From the NCBI GenBank assembly GCA_002753135.1, contig PDZV01000001.1, positions 62,001-126,000 on the forward strand: a stretch of 64,000 nucleotides of DNA. The letters are read 5' to 3'. Below, piece by piece: positions 27,418-36,280 of this stretch; position 1 is the first letter of the stretch, and every line of letters begins with the position of its first letter. The translations under genes and the position numbers were made by a program. This stretch comes from Magnetococcales bacterium WMHbinv6 (lineage in GTDB: Bacteria > Pseudomonadota > Magnetococcia > Magnetococcales > Magnetaquicoccaceae). The notes below the pieces were generated by a model. It saw only the letters and a program-made list of their open reading frames with translations, was not told the origin of the DNA and ran no database searches.

Positions 27418-29811
27418 TCAACCAATCAATGTCCTGACCGTGTCCAACAACGTGGTCTGCTGAAAATCGCCTTTGACAATATAGGCATTGGCACCGACCA
27501 ACATGCCACGCCGTTTATCCTCTTCTTTCTCCAGCGAAGTCACCATAATTACGGGCAACTCTGCGTAACGACTGCTTTCGCGTACCGTTTTCACCAGCGT
27601 AAACCCATCCATACGAGGCATCTCCACATCCGTGATCAACAAATCAAACGATCCTTTTTGCAGCTTGCCCCAGGCAGCCAACCCATCGTTGGCCACCTCC
27701 ACCTGATAGCCATAGGATTCCAGAATACTCCGTTCGATCTCACTGGTATTGATCGAGTCATCCGCCACCAGAATACGTATCGTTTGCCGATGATCGCTAC
27801 TCTCTGTCAATGCGGTTCTTTGTTGTGATAAATTTTCCCGTTTGGCTCGACTGATCAACCCCGGCACATGCAACAGACAAATGGCATCCTGATTCCCCGA
27901 TTGCGTTACCCCGGAAACCCAGGAATTGCTCTGCATATGAGCCGGCAACGGTTTGATCATCATGGCCCCCTGATCCACCAGGGTGTCGATCACGATCCCT
28001 AACCGTTCGGCTCCATTGCTGACAATCAATACTGCCAACTTTTTCTTGCGCGCATCCTGCTCCCAACCAGGCTGTTCCAACAATTCTGCCATGGTGGTCA
28101 CGGGTACAAACTGTTCGCGCAAACGAATGGCCGCATAACCGGCCATCGGCAAAATTTCATCGGGGGCAATGTGGATAATTTCATCAACAAAGTCAGATAA
28201 AAAGGCAAACATGGATCCTCCGGCGGTTACCACCAGAAGGTTACGCACGGCCAATGTTGCTGGCAAACGAATGGTAAAGCGGCTCCCTTGTCCGGCAACC
28301 GTTTCCACCGCAATTTCTCCTTTGAGATCATCGACAATATTTTTGCGTACCACATCCATACCGACACCACGACCGGAAATGTCGGTAATAAACGAACTGG
28401 TACTGAGTCCGGGGTGAAAGATCAACTGTACCACTTCCCGATCCGACATTAATGGCAACAGTGCTTCATCCACCAATTTGAGTTTGAGCGCTTTTTCCTT
28501 GATTTTTGTCAGAGGAATGCCCGCACCATCATCGGAAAGTTCGATAATGACATTGCCCCCCTCATAACCGGCAAACAAACGCACCAACCCTGCCGCTGGC
28601 TTACCAGCAGCCAATCGCTGTTCCACGCCCTCTATACCGTGATCGATGGCGTTGCGAATCATATGCATCAATGGTTCGCCCAACCTTTCGATAATTTTTT
28701 TATCCAACGATGCCTCGCCCCCATCCACCACAAAGCGTACCTCTTTGGCCAGGGATGTCGCCACATCCCGCACGGAACGGGCCAGCGAGTTGAACAGGTT
28801 TGACAAGGGTAACATTCTCAGATGCAACGTTTTACTTTGCAAATGTTCAACCAGGAATGACTGCAGATCGGCATCGGCAGAAAAAGCGCTGGCAGTCTGA
28901 TAGGCCAGATGCCGCATCTCCTGCAGAGGCTCTCCTAAGCTGAACCACAAATCCCGATCTGTCGGCTCCTGAAGATCATTCTCCAATTTTTGAAAATGTT
29001 TTCCTAATTTGCGAGCGGAAGAAGCCAGTTGCCGCAACTCAACCGCCCGTTGCAGTTGACGTCGATGCAAGAGGGCAATTTCCCCGGAAAGATTGATCAA
29101 TTCATCCAGGCGTTCGGCAGGAATGCGAATGGTAGCCGAATCCATACGTGGCGCACTTTCCCGTACTTTGCCACTGGTGGATTCAGGAGAGTGGCCGACG
29201 GCGGCGTTGTTGAACCCATCGGCTTTGCCAGCCTGGGCAACAACCACCGGCTTGCTCGGCGGTGGAGAGGACAGGTCAGAACTCTCCTGCACTGCGGAAG
29301 AGACCACCTGAAGTAACGGAGACTCTTCAGAAGATTGTCCAGTCGTCGTTTCCGAGGCAAATGCGATCGCCTCTTCCTCCTGCGGGGCTTCTGTGCCTGC
29401 TTGTTCCGCAGAGGCCTGCCAAGGTTGCCCTTGCGCCGCCAAACTGAATTGTTGGCAAAATTCCTCCAAATCGGCGGCAACTTCCACACCGGTGCGGCTC
29501 TCTTCCACCAGAACCGTCAATAAATCTGCACCATGAAACAATAAATTACTTAATTCCCGACTGTGTGCAATTCGTCCACTGCGCAAAGCGTCGAGTACAT
29601 CTTCCATCGCATGGGCCACCTTGTTGATGCGTAACAGCTTCAACATGCGTGATGTACCCTTCATGGAGTGTACAGCACGAAAAACGGTATTTATCCGTTC
29701 GACATCGCCTGGATCCTGCTCCAACAAAAGCAGTTCATCATTGACCGTCCGTAAATGATCCATCGCCTCATTGAGAAAACTGACACGATATTTGGCAATG
29801 TCCAATGACAT
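27418..29811 (-). CDS. CheA histidine kinase with C-terminal receiver (WspE-like)
   Basis: A 797-residue hybrid CheA: HPt domain with H48 in AVHSMKGTSRM, linker with a low-complexity Pro/Ser region, dimerisation helices, HATPase (N box LMHMIRNAIDHGIEG, DDGAGIPL, GRGVGMDVVRKNI), CheW-like domain and a receiver domain at about 675-797 (ILVADDSINTS, ITDVEMPRMDG). CheA fused to REC is typical of Wsp and other alternative cellular function systems rather than flagellar chemotaxis. No flagellar gene is nearby. It is the first gene of the operon. Confidence 0.95.
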   Translation of the reverse strand: MSLDIAKYRVSFLNEAMDHLRTVNDELLLLEQDPGDVERINTVFRAVHSMKGTSRMLKLLRINKVAHAMEDVLDALRSGRIAHSRELSNLLFHGADLLTVLVEESRTGVEVAADLEEFCQQFSLAAQGQPWQASAEQAGTEAPQEEEAIAFASETTTGQSSEESPLLQVVSSAVQESSDLSSPPPSKPVVVAQAGKADGFNNAAVGHSPESTSGKVRESAPRMDSATIRIPAERLDELINLSGEIALLHRRQLQRAVELRQLASSARKLGKHFQKLENDLQEPTDRDLWFSLGEPLQEMRHLAYQTASAFSADADLQSFLVEHLQSKTLHLRMLPLSNLFNSLARSVRDVATSLAKEVRFVVDGGEASLDKKIIERLGEPLMHMIRNAIDHGIEGVEQRLAAGKPAAGLVRLFAGYEGGNVIIELSDDGAGIPLTKIKEKALKLKLVDEALLPLMSDREVVQLIFHPGLSTSSFITDISGRGVGMDVVRKNIVDDLKGEIAVETVAGQGSRFTIRLPATLAVRNLLVVTAGGSMFAFLSDFVDEIIHIAPDEILPMAGYAAIRLREQFVPVTTMAELLEQPGWEQDARKKKLAVLIVSNGAERLGIVIDTLVDQGAMMIKPLPAHMQSNSWVSGVTQSGNQDAICLLHVPGLISRAKRENLSQQRTALTESSDHRQTIRILVADDSINTSEIERSILESYGYQVEVANDGLAAWGKLQKGSFDLLITDVEMPRMDGFTLVKTVRESSRYAELPVIMVTSLEKEEDKRRGMLVGANAYIVKGDFQQTTLLDTVRTLIG

Positions 29812-30027
29812 AAACCCAGATCCTTAGCTCCAGTTGATGCTGTTTCCCCATTCATTTTCCGCTTTCACACCCATTTTGTGGCATGGTAGTCGTGGCTGCA
29901 ACGGGTAAGCAAGCAGTTTTTCAAATCCGAACAATTTTTCGTTGCTTTCTACTGGCTATCAGGTTCACACTTTCGGGGAGTCTCGGAAGGTGGGGTAAAA
30001 CAGCCTTAGTCTGTCAAGGAGTAATCA

Positions 30028-30339
30028 ATGAGTGTCTTGCTGGAATTTTCCATGACCCCTCTCGACAAAGGGGAAAGCGTCAGCACCTATGTCGCTCGAT
30101 CGCTGGATATCATTGATCGCAGCGGTATTTCCTACCAACTTGGTCCCATGGGAACATGTCTGGAAGGAGATTGGGACCACTGTATGGCCGTGGTCAAGGA
30201 GTGCCTTACCACCATGCAATCGGATTGCAAACGGATTTCCATTGCCATGCGCATCGATTACCGACAAGGCAAAGAGAATCGTCTGGCAGGCAAAATTGCC
30301 AGTGTTGAGGAAAAATTGGGACGCACCGTCCGCAAATAA
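30028..30339 (+). CDS. MTH1187/YkoF-family thiamine-binding-like protein
   Basis: A 103-residue protein of the UPF0045/MTH1187 family (SVLLEFSMTPLDKGESVSTYVARSLDII, YQLGPMGTCLEGDWDHCMAVVKEC). Members bind thiamine-like pyrimidines, but the physiological role is unclear. CAAGGAG precedes the ATG. It is followed 14 bp later by the globin diguanylate cyclase gene, so they are probably co-transcribed. Confidence 0.9.
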   Translation: MSVLLEFSMTPLDKGESVSTYVARSLDIIDRSGISYQLGPMGTCLEGDWDHCMAVVKECLTTMQSDCKRISIAMRIDYRQGKENRLAGKIASVEEKLGRTVRK

Positions 30340-30353
30340 CCACGAGACACCCC

Positions 30354-31733
30354 ATGAACATGCGGGATATTCTCTTTTCCAGGCTGGCCAATATCTATTA
30401 TGGCAGCTTGCGCTATTTAATGGTGGAGATGCGGGATATTGTTCTGCCGGAAATTCCCGCCGTTGTACACTCTTTTTTTAAAGAGATCCACGAAATCGAT
30501 GAATTAGCCTCCTTGATCGATAATTCCATCGTGACCCGCAACCTGTTGGAAGCCATGGACCAGTGGTGGGGCGACCTTTTTCGTCCCAGCAATCCGGCAG
30601 AGGTAGAGCAGTTTATTCTTCGTCAACTGGAAATCGGTAGCAAACATGCAGATTTGAATATCAACCTGCACTATATCCACCATGCCATCCGCATTTTTAA
30701 ACGGGAGATTCACAGTCGCCTTGATTTTCAGGTTGAATTACCGGAAAAACAGGTCGCCATGGCCCAGTTACTCGATGAATTGCTGGATATTATCAGTTCA
30801 TTGATGTCAGACAGTTATTTCAAAAATCTGGTCAAATATGAAACCGATACCCTGTCGTTGCGCATGAATGCCCTTAGTCAAAATGTGGCCATTGAATGCG
30901 AAAGGGTCCGTTCCCAGTTGTTGGAGTGGTCAAAAGGGATACTTTTCAACCTGTTCCAAAACCGCCGGATCGATCCAGACACGTTAATCTATGCCGAATA
31001 TTCCATGTTTGGCATGTGGGTGTTTCACAAAGCCGATTTGTTGTTGCCAGAACCGTCCATGGTGGACAAACTCAAACAACATCTGCGCCATATTGATATG
31101 GAACTCAGCCAGGTTGCCACCTTGCGCAGTGAGGGGCTAAAACCAAAATTTCTTAATAAAGTCCGAGCATTTGACAGCCATGTCAATCAAACAGCATGGT
31201 ACCTCAGCAGCCTGGTGGAACAAATCGTTAAGCTGGACGCCGGTCGGGATTCCCTGACCAGCCTGTACAATCGACGCTACCTGGATACCGTGTTACGCCG
31301 TGAAACTGAGATCAGCATGAAACAGGGCTATTCCTACAGCGTTCTGCTGTTGGATATTGATTTTTTCAAAAAAATCAATGACACCTATGGCCATGATGCC
31401 GGTGATGCCATTTTGCGCCAATTCAGTGAATTGTTGGTCGGCAGTCTGCGTATCAGCGACTTTTTGTTTCGACTGGGAGGAGAAGAGTTTCTCGCGGTTC
31501 TCGGCAATACCAACCGCAAACATGCTGTCCCCATCGCTGAAAAAATCCGTCGTGAATGTGAACAAAAACCATTTGTCGTACATCACGATCAGATCATCCG
31601 TGTCACCTGCAGCATCGGTATCGCCATCTATAAAGGCCATCCCGATTATAACCTGTTGATCAAACAGGCCGATCAGGCCCTTTATGCCGCCAAGCAAAGC
31701 GGTCGCAACCGACATTGCGTTTTTGGGGAATAG
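30354..31733 (+). CDS. globin-coupled diguanylate cyclase (DosC-like)
   Basis: A 459-residue protein, almost exactly the length of E. coli DosC (460), with the same layout: globin sensor (1-150), middle helical domain (about 170-300, with FGMWVFHKAD like the DosC FGLWFNHKG segment) and GGDEF domain (about 300-459). The candidate haem-ligating proximal histidine H98 (GSKHADLN) falls at the number of the DosC ligand. The catalytic motif is GGEEF, and the inhibitory RxxD site (RISD) stands five residues before it. It should make cyclic di-GMP in response to O2 or another haem ligand. It is divergent from cheA. Confidence 0.9.
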   Translation: MNMRDILFSRLANIYYGSLRYLMVEMRDIVLPEIPAVVHSFFKEIHEIDELASLIDNSIVTRNLLEAMDQWWGDLFRPSNPAEVEQFILRQLEIGSKHADLNINLHYIHHAIRIFKREIHSRLDFQVELPEKQVAMAQLLDELLDIISSLMSDSYFKNLVKYETDTLSLRMNALSQNVAIECERVRSQLLEWSKGILFNLFQNRRIDPDTLIYAEYSMFGMWVFHKADLLLPEPSMVDKLKQHLRHIDMELSQVATLRSEGLKPKFLNKVRAFDSHVNQTAWYLSSLVEQIVKLDAGRDSLTSLYNRRYLDTVLRRETEISMKQGYSYSVLLLDIDFFKKINDTYGHDAGDAILRQFSELLVGSLRISDFLFRLGGEEFLAVLGNTNRKHAVPIAEKIRRECEQKPFVVHHDQIIRVTCSIGIAIYKGHPDYNLLIKQADQALYAAKQSGRNRHCVFGE

Positions 31734-31965
31734 TTCCGAACATTTGGTCTCACGGTTGCCTTGCAGCAATCAGCAGCCTGTTGGCACCATCCTGTTGCCC
31801 ACTGCTGCCAGAGTGCTGGACCTCAGAGTAAATAGCTGGGAAAACACGCAAAGAGTGTGCCCACAAAACAATCTTGCTGACACACCTGTAAAAGAACAGA
31901 AAACGAGGTTGTCTTGTCGCAGACCGTGTTGTAAGCTGGGGTAAACTGTCTGCCTGAATCGAACC

Positions 31966-33621
31966 ATGGCACCGAATTGGCGGCGGGATGTCTTTTCGGA
32001 AGAGGCAAACGGTTATTCCGAAACGAGGCTAGGCCTGGATGTTATCGCAAGTCAATCGGCAAGCTGGAAAATTTGTCTATCCGACTGGAATTACTGGATG
32101 AAACTACCGCAATCCCTGGGTGTACGGCTTTTGTTGGGCATCTGGTTCGCCGGTTTGTTGTTGCTGTCTGCCTTTTATTTCCTGGCCGTGGAAGCGCGAC
32201 AAATCCATCGCGAGGCCATGGAAGACCATTTTTTTATGAACTTTCTCAACACGGTATTGGAAACACGGCGTTACGAAAAAAGCTATTTCCAATTCCATAA
32301 CAAACACGACTGGGAAAACGCGCTGAACTATCTGGACCAGGTGGACAGGCAGTTGCGGGTAGAACGTAAATCCTTCCTGGAACGAATCAATGGCTCAACC
32401 ATTCATGCCAATCTGACCAAACTGACCAACGAATATCGAGAAAAACTGTTGCAGACCCCACGTCTTCTGGAAAACGATCCAAAACTCATTCATGATCTTG
32501 AACTGGTTCTGCATCAAAACGGGCGGCAATTTCTCACGATTGCAGAACAGTTGGCCTCCGACACCAAAAATGATATATCGGCAGCATTGCAACACAGCTA
32601 TTCGGTGATTTTTTACATCTGTTGTTTATGGATAGCGATATTGATTGCCGCCAGCCATTTTGTCTGGAAACGTGTTCATTCCCCTATCAATCGTTTACGC
32701 AATCAATTGTTGCACACCATCGAAGGCGACTTGCAACCGATTTCTTCTTTCGACGATCAAGAGTGGCAGCGTTTGCTTGAACCGATCAACTACTTGATCT
32801 CCTGTGCGGAACGGGGGAAAAGCAGGCACACTGCCGGTCAGCAACAGGCTATGGTCACGACCCTGCTTTTGCCGTTCAGCAAAACCTTGGCGCAACCGAT
32901 GGCCAATCTATCCACCACTTGTCAAATTCTTTTGGAAGAAGAAAACACGGAAACTTCGGCCAGCCGGAGTGTCATGTTGCTGCAGTTGCGCCACTTGGCC
33001 GAACAAAGCAATCGCATTGTAGCCACTATCCAGCAGCATGCCCTGTTGAGTTTGCAACCGTTCACGACCATCCAGTTGCAACAGTGGCTGCACAAGGTGT
33101 TGGCTCAGCAACACCTGCCGTTACCTGCTCTGCAAGCGTGGCAGCACCAGTTGGATCAGGATATAAACCTGCATGGCAATCCGGCGTTGTTGGAGCTGGT
33201 ACTGGTTGCACTTCTGCAACATGCCGTCCATCGCTCACCACCTGCAGCGTTGCAGAGCCTCTCAGTTTGCCGCCAGCACCGCGCAACGCTTTTCCCGGAA
33301 GCCACGCCAAGCCAAGATGAAATTTTTTATTGGTTGCCAGAAGATGCGCAGGAAGTGATCCTTTTCACTCTGCCGTTGGCCAGTGAACTCGCGGATCAAC
33401 CAAGCTGGTCCACAACAGATTTGCCACTGCTTTTTTTGCCACAAGCAGAAGAAAACCCGGCACTATGCCTGTTGCCGGAAATTGTCCGGCTGCATAATGG
33501 CTTTTTGCGTGTGGAGCCATGGCAACCATCCTGGTTGCGATTACAGATTGGTTTTCCGCTGCCCGGCAAACTGCTCAACCAGCGCCCCAGTCACCCCTAT
33601 CAGGGAACCGTTTCCGCATGA
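31966..33621 (+). CDS. membrane histidine-kinase-like protein lacking the H-box histidine
   Basis: Up to 551 residues: TM1 near 52-73, a helical periplasmic region of about 130 residues, TM2 near 211-232, a HAMP-like stretch, and a kinase-like half. Where the DHp helix should read AHEINNPL the sequence is PFSKTLAQPMANL, with no histidine. The ATPase half keeps only traces and lacks clear N and G boxes. It overlaps the sigma-54 activator gene by ATGA (33618-33621), in the position of a cognate kinase. It may therefore sense and signal by binding rather than phosphorylation. An alternative start at 32098 would begin just before TM1; neither start has a clear ribosome site. Confidence 0.7.
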   Translation: MAPNWRRDVFSEEANGYSETRLGLDVIASQSASWKICLSDWNYWMKLPQSLGVRLLLGIWFAGLLLLSAFYFLAVEARQIHREAMEDHFFMNFLNTVLETRRYEKSYFQFHNKHDWENALNYLDQVDRQLRVERKSFLERINGSTIHANLTKLTNEYREKLLQTPRLLENDPKLIHDLELVLHQNGRQFLTIAEQLASDTKNDISAALQHSYSVIFYICCLWIAILIAASHFVWKRVHSPINRLRNQLLHTIEGDLQPISSFDDQEWQRLLEPINYLISCAERGKSRHTAGQQQAMVTTLLLPFSKTLAQPMANLSTTCQILLEEENTETSASRSVMLLQLRHLAEQSNRIVATIQQHALLSLQPFTTIQLQQWLHKVLAQQHLPLPALQAWQHQLDQDINLHGNPALLELVLVALLQHAVHRSPPAALQSLSVCRQHRATLFPEATPSQDEIFYWLPEDAQEVILFTLPLASELADQPSWSTTDLPLLFLPQAEENPALCLLPEIVRLHNGFLRVEPWQPSWLRLQIGFPLPGKLLNQRPSHPYQGTVSA

Positions 33622-35048
33622 ACGATCCTCTCCGGATTTTGGTTGTCAATCGTGACAAGGTTGCCGTGCAAAACCTGGAACATATTTTGGCACGGGATGA
33701 ATGCGCGTTTATGAAAGCCTTCGGCAGCAGTGAAGCCATCTTGCTGTTGAATACACCACACTATGCCACAACTCCTTTTGATGTCATCATTGTCGATCTG
33801 GAACGAGACGCACTGAATGAAAACCATTTTTTCCAACTTTGCCAACGGTTGCAACCCACGGCAGAAGTGATCTTTTTTGCCGACCCCTTGACCGTACCCA
33901 ATGTGGTGCAAACCATTCGGCAAGGAGCGTTTCACTATCTGGTCAAACCTCTGCGACCGGCAGAACTGCGGCACAGTGTCTCCCTGGCCGGAGAACAAAG
34001 CCGACACAAACAACGACAACGAGGTTTGCGGCAGGCAGTCTCTCATCAGCATGGCTCTATGCCGCTGCTGACCCGTGATCCACAGATGTTGCGCCTTCTG
34101 GAACAGGCCAAACGGGCGGCGGCGATGGATTTGCCAGTATTGATTACCGGTTCTACCGGCACGGGCAAGGAAATTTTAGCCCGCCTGTTGCACGACGAAA
34201 GCCCTCGTGCCCAGCGCCCTTTTGTCGCGGTCAACTGTGGTGCATTTCATGAAGAGTTACTCGCCAACGAACTGTTCGGACATGGACGAGAAGCCTATAC
34301 AGGTGCAGTCCGAGACCGCAAAGGATTGATTGAAGCGGCTCATGGCGGCACCCTGTTTCTGGACGAAATTACAGAAATGCCCCTGAATATGCAGGTAAAG
34401 CTGCTGCGGGTGATTCAGGAAAAGGAGCTGCGTCGTCTGGGTGTCACCACGACCATTTCAGTGGATGTCCGCTTTATTGCCGCCACCAACCGGCCGATTC
34501 GTCAAGAGGTGGAAGAAGGTCGGTTTCGGCAGGATCTCTATTACCGTTTGAATGTCATTGACCTGCATTTACCTCCTCTGGCGCAACGACAGGGAGACAT
34601 TCCTTTGTTGGTCAATCATTTTCTCGACAAATACGGCAACAAGCACCAAGGCCAACCACTCGGGATCAGTCAAGCCGCCTTGCAACGTTTGCAACAACAC
34701 TCTTTTCCCGGCAATGTGCGGGAATTGGAAAATATTATGCAACGCGCCGCCGCCTTCGCCTGCCATGCAGAAGTTACTGAAGAGCTGTTGCCCGATTATC
34801 TTGATAAACAAAAATCATACTATTTTCAATACAGCAACACCAGAATGCTTCCTTTAGCTGAAATGGAACAGCAATATATTTTATGGGTTTGCGAACAAAT
34901 GAATGGCAATCAAACACTGGCCGCCAAAGTGTTGGGGTTGGATCGCATCTCCTTGTGGCGCCGTTTGAAAAAAATTCAATCTTCGCCTTTGTTCGACGGG
35001 GGGGATATTTTGGAGGCTCCCCCCTCAATGGAACCGCTCATCCAGTGA
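33618..35048 (+). CDS. sigma-54-dependent response regulator (NtrC family)
   Basis: A 476-residue activator: receiver domain (1-120; conserved Asp in IIVDLERD, although the acidic pocket reads NRDK instead of DD), AAA+ domain (Walker A GSTGTGKE, Walker B GGTLFLDE, RQDLYYRLNVIDL) and a Fis-type HTH (NGNQTLAAKVLGLDRISLWRRLKK). The sigma-54 contact loop reads EAYTGA instead of GAFTGA. The start is fixed by overlap with the kinase-like gene. Two -24/-12 promoters and two matching dyads lie within 1 kb downstream and are its likely targets. Confidence 0.94.
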   Translation: MNDPLRILVVNRDKVAVQNLEHILARDECAFMKAFGSSEAILLLNTPHYATTPFDVIIVDLERDALNENHFFQLCQRLQPTAEVIFFADPLTVPNVVQTIRQGAFHYLVKPLRPAELRHSVSLAGEQSRHKQRQRGLRQAVSHQHGSMPLLTRDPQMLRLLEQAKRAAAMDLPVLITGSTGTGKEILARLLHDESPRAQRPFVAVNCGAFHEELLANELFGHGREAYTGAVRDRKGLIEAAHGGTLFLDEITEMPLNMQVKLLRVIQEKELRRLGVTTTISVDVRFIAATNRPIRQEVEEGRFRQDLYYRLNVIDLHLPPLAQRQGDIPLLVNHFLDKYGNKHQGQPLGISQAALQRLQQHSFPGNVRELENIMQRAAAFACHAEVTEELLPDYLDKQKSYYFQYSNTRMLPLAEMEQQYILWVCEQMNGNQTLAAKVLGLDRISLWRRLKKIQSSPLFDGGDILEAPPSMEPLIQ

Positions 35049-35097
35049 CAACAGAACCCTTTGGCCCTCTTGCAACCTGCCAGAACTGCGCACAGGA

Positions 35098-35111
35098 TTG
35101 CATTAATGCAA
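35098..35111 (+). promoter_or_regulatory. dyad operator upstream of the first sigma-54 promoter
   Basis: A perfect 14-bp palindrome TTGCATTAATGCAA, continued by CAC. It matches the second dyad at 35811-35824 in the form TTGCRYTAAYGCAACAC. It lies about 80 bp before a -24/-12 promoter, as expected of an activator-binding site. Confidence 0.6.
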
Positions 35112-35185
35112 CACCGAGACTGAATCAAATCAAAACCATTTATATCAACCTTTCAATTTCATTATAATTATTTATACCTTCTCTT

Positions 35186-35201
35186 TGGCTTACATATTGC
35201 T
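35186..35201 (+). promoter_or_regulatory. sigma-54 promoter for the small protein gene at 35334
   Basis: TGGCTTACATATTGCT matches the sigma-54 consensus TGGCACN5TTGCW: GG and GC are separated by exactly 10 bp and TTGC is complete. It lies between the sigma-54 activator gene and the next gene. The predicted RNA start is near 35213. Confidence 0.7.
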
Positions 35202-35333
35202 GAACGGCTTGATCATGCGCTCGTGTATAAGGCGAAGCATCTCATTCGTCCTGTACCGATTCTCTGATCACCAAGCAATGTGTGCGACACAACTCATTGC
35301 CGTTGCAGCAAAAGGCAGACAAGGAGAGGGGAT

Positions 35334-35708
35334 TTGAATCCATCATGGGAAGATGAGCCGAATGAACCAATTGCCCTTATCTCGACCCTACCTGATTTCA
35401 ACCTACCACAGCAATGTGAACCGGAGCGAAAATTGTGGATTGCGGTATTAACCACTGCGATCAACGATGCACTGGGAGGGGATAATTATCTGACACGACA
35501 AACGGCGCGCCGTTGGTTCCAGCATGGGGGCAGAAGTTTTGAATTGGTGTGTGATCTGGCCAATTTTAATCCAGACTTTGTGCGGCAGAAAATATTGCAG
35601 GCCATTGCTGTCATCGATACACAACCCTCGCTACCGGTCCATGTACGCCGTTTGCCAGGCCGACCTCCTCGACAAAAAGCGGCCTTAACCGTATTGACCC
35701 GGGCATAA
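35334..35708 (+). CDS. small protein of unknown function, paralogue of the 44018 gene
   Basis: A 124-residue protein. The core (ERKLWIAVLTTAINDA...ARRWFQHGGRSFELVCDLANFNPDFVRQKIL) aligns with the protein at 44018-44251 (KLW.AVL..AI.D..., F..V.D..N..P...RQ.IL). The two are therefore one family, here with extra acidic N-terminal and basic Pro/Arg C-terminal tails. The helical pattern may be DNA-binding, but no named domain is recognised. The TTG at 35334 is chosen because AAGGAG stands seven bases before it; an in-frame ATG at 35280 has no ribosome site. It sits behind a sigma-54 promoter. Confidence 0.65.
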   Translation: MNPSWEDEPNEPIALISTLPDFNLPQQCEPERKLWIAVLTTAINDALGGDNYLTRQTARRWFQHGGRSFELVCDLANFNPDFVRQKILQAIAVIDTQPSLPVHVRRLPGRPPRQKAALTVLTRA

Positions 35709-35810
35709 TCGGCGAGTCGTTCCTGAGTCTTTAGCGAAAGATTATGACCAAGCCGGTGCAGAGAGTAACACAGACAGCGAGAATACTGTTGCGCAATTAT
35801 GATGCAGCTG

Positions 35811-35824
35811 TTGCGCTAACGCAA
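35811..35824 (+). promoter_or_regulatory. dyad operator upstream of the second sigma-54 promoter
   Basis: TTGCGCTAACGCAA is the core of the perfect inverted repeat TGTTGCG-CTAA-CGCAACA (35809-35826). It has the same arms and the same TAA centre as the dyad at 35098. A further TGTTGCG half-site lies at 35787. It precedes the promoter at 36038 by about 210 bp, a plausible activator-site distance. Confidence 0.6.
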
Positions 35825-36037
35825 CACTTAGGCTAACATATTTCCATTATAATACCGTACATTTCAGTTGCCATTCGCAAAAAGAATCATCAAGCCAAGC
35901 AATTTAATAATAATTAACTCTGCATTATCAATGATATTTTGCTTTTTGTCAAACTGATTGCCAAATCATGCACCAACAGTCAACCTTAGCCATGGATTGT
36001 TGGACTGCATCCGACAAATATAAAATTCTCTGTTGAT

Positions 36038-36053
36038 TGGCTTGCATTTTGCT
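36038..36053 (+). promoter_or_regulatory. sigma-54 promoter for the dlt-like cassette
   Basis: TGGCTTGCATTTTGCT has the exact -24 GG/-12 GC spacing and a full TTGC block, and its first six bases equal those of the 35186 promoter. RNA should begin near 36065, giving a leader of about 375 nt before the carrier-protein gene or about 215 nt before the small frame at 36281. Confidence 0.7.
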
Positions 36054-36280
36054 TAGCACTCATATTCATTTCTGATGGTGCTGATGTTACACCCTGTTCA
36101 AGATGGAGAACCCGTCACACTTTTTACCGAAATTTTCCTCCCGGGGCAGAAAAAATTTTTCCTTTTTCCCTGCTTACTTTGCAAAAGTCGCGGATTGGTT
36201 CCTGGTAAAGAGCGTTTGTCTCTGTTAGAATGTTGGGCGGTGGATGGTTATCTATTCATCTCTGTGTCATCCCTGGCGAA

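Larger units (their letters stand above)
35709..36280. other. 570-bp regulatory region before the dlt-like cassette
   Basis: AT-rich and without a convincing gene. It holds the activator dyad (35809-35826) and the sigma-54 promoter (36038-36053). A 105-codon frame at 36075-36392 exists but has no ribosome-binding site and no recognisable features. Confidence 0.6.

Noticed and set aside
31745-31760. TGGTCTCACGGTTGCC as a sigma-54 promoter for the kinase-like/activator pair
   Set aside because: The spacing fits, but it matches only TGG and TTGC, lies immediately after the cyclase stop codon and has no dyad of the shared type upstream.
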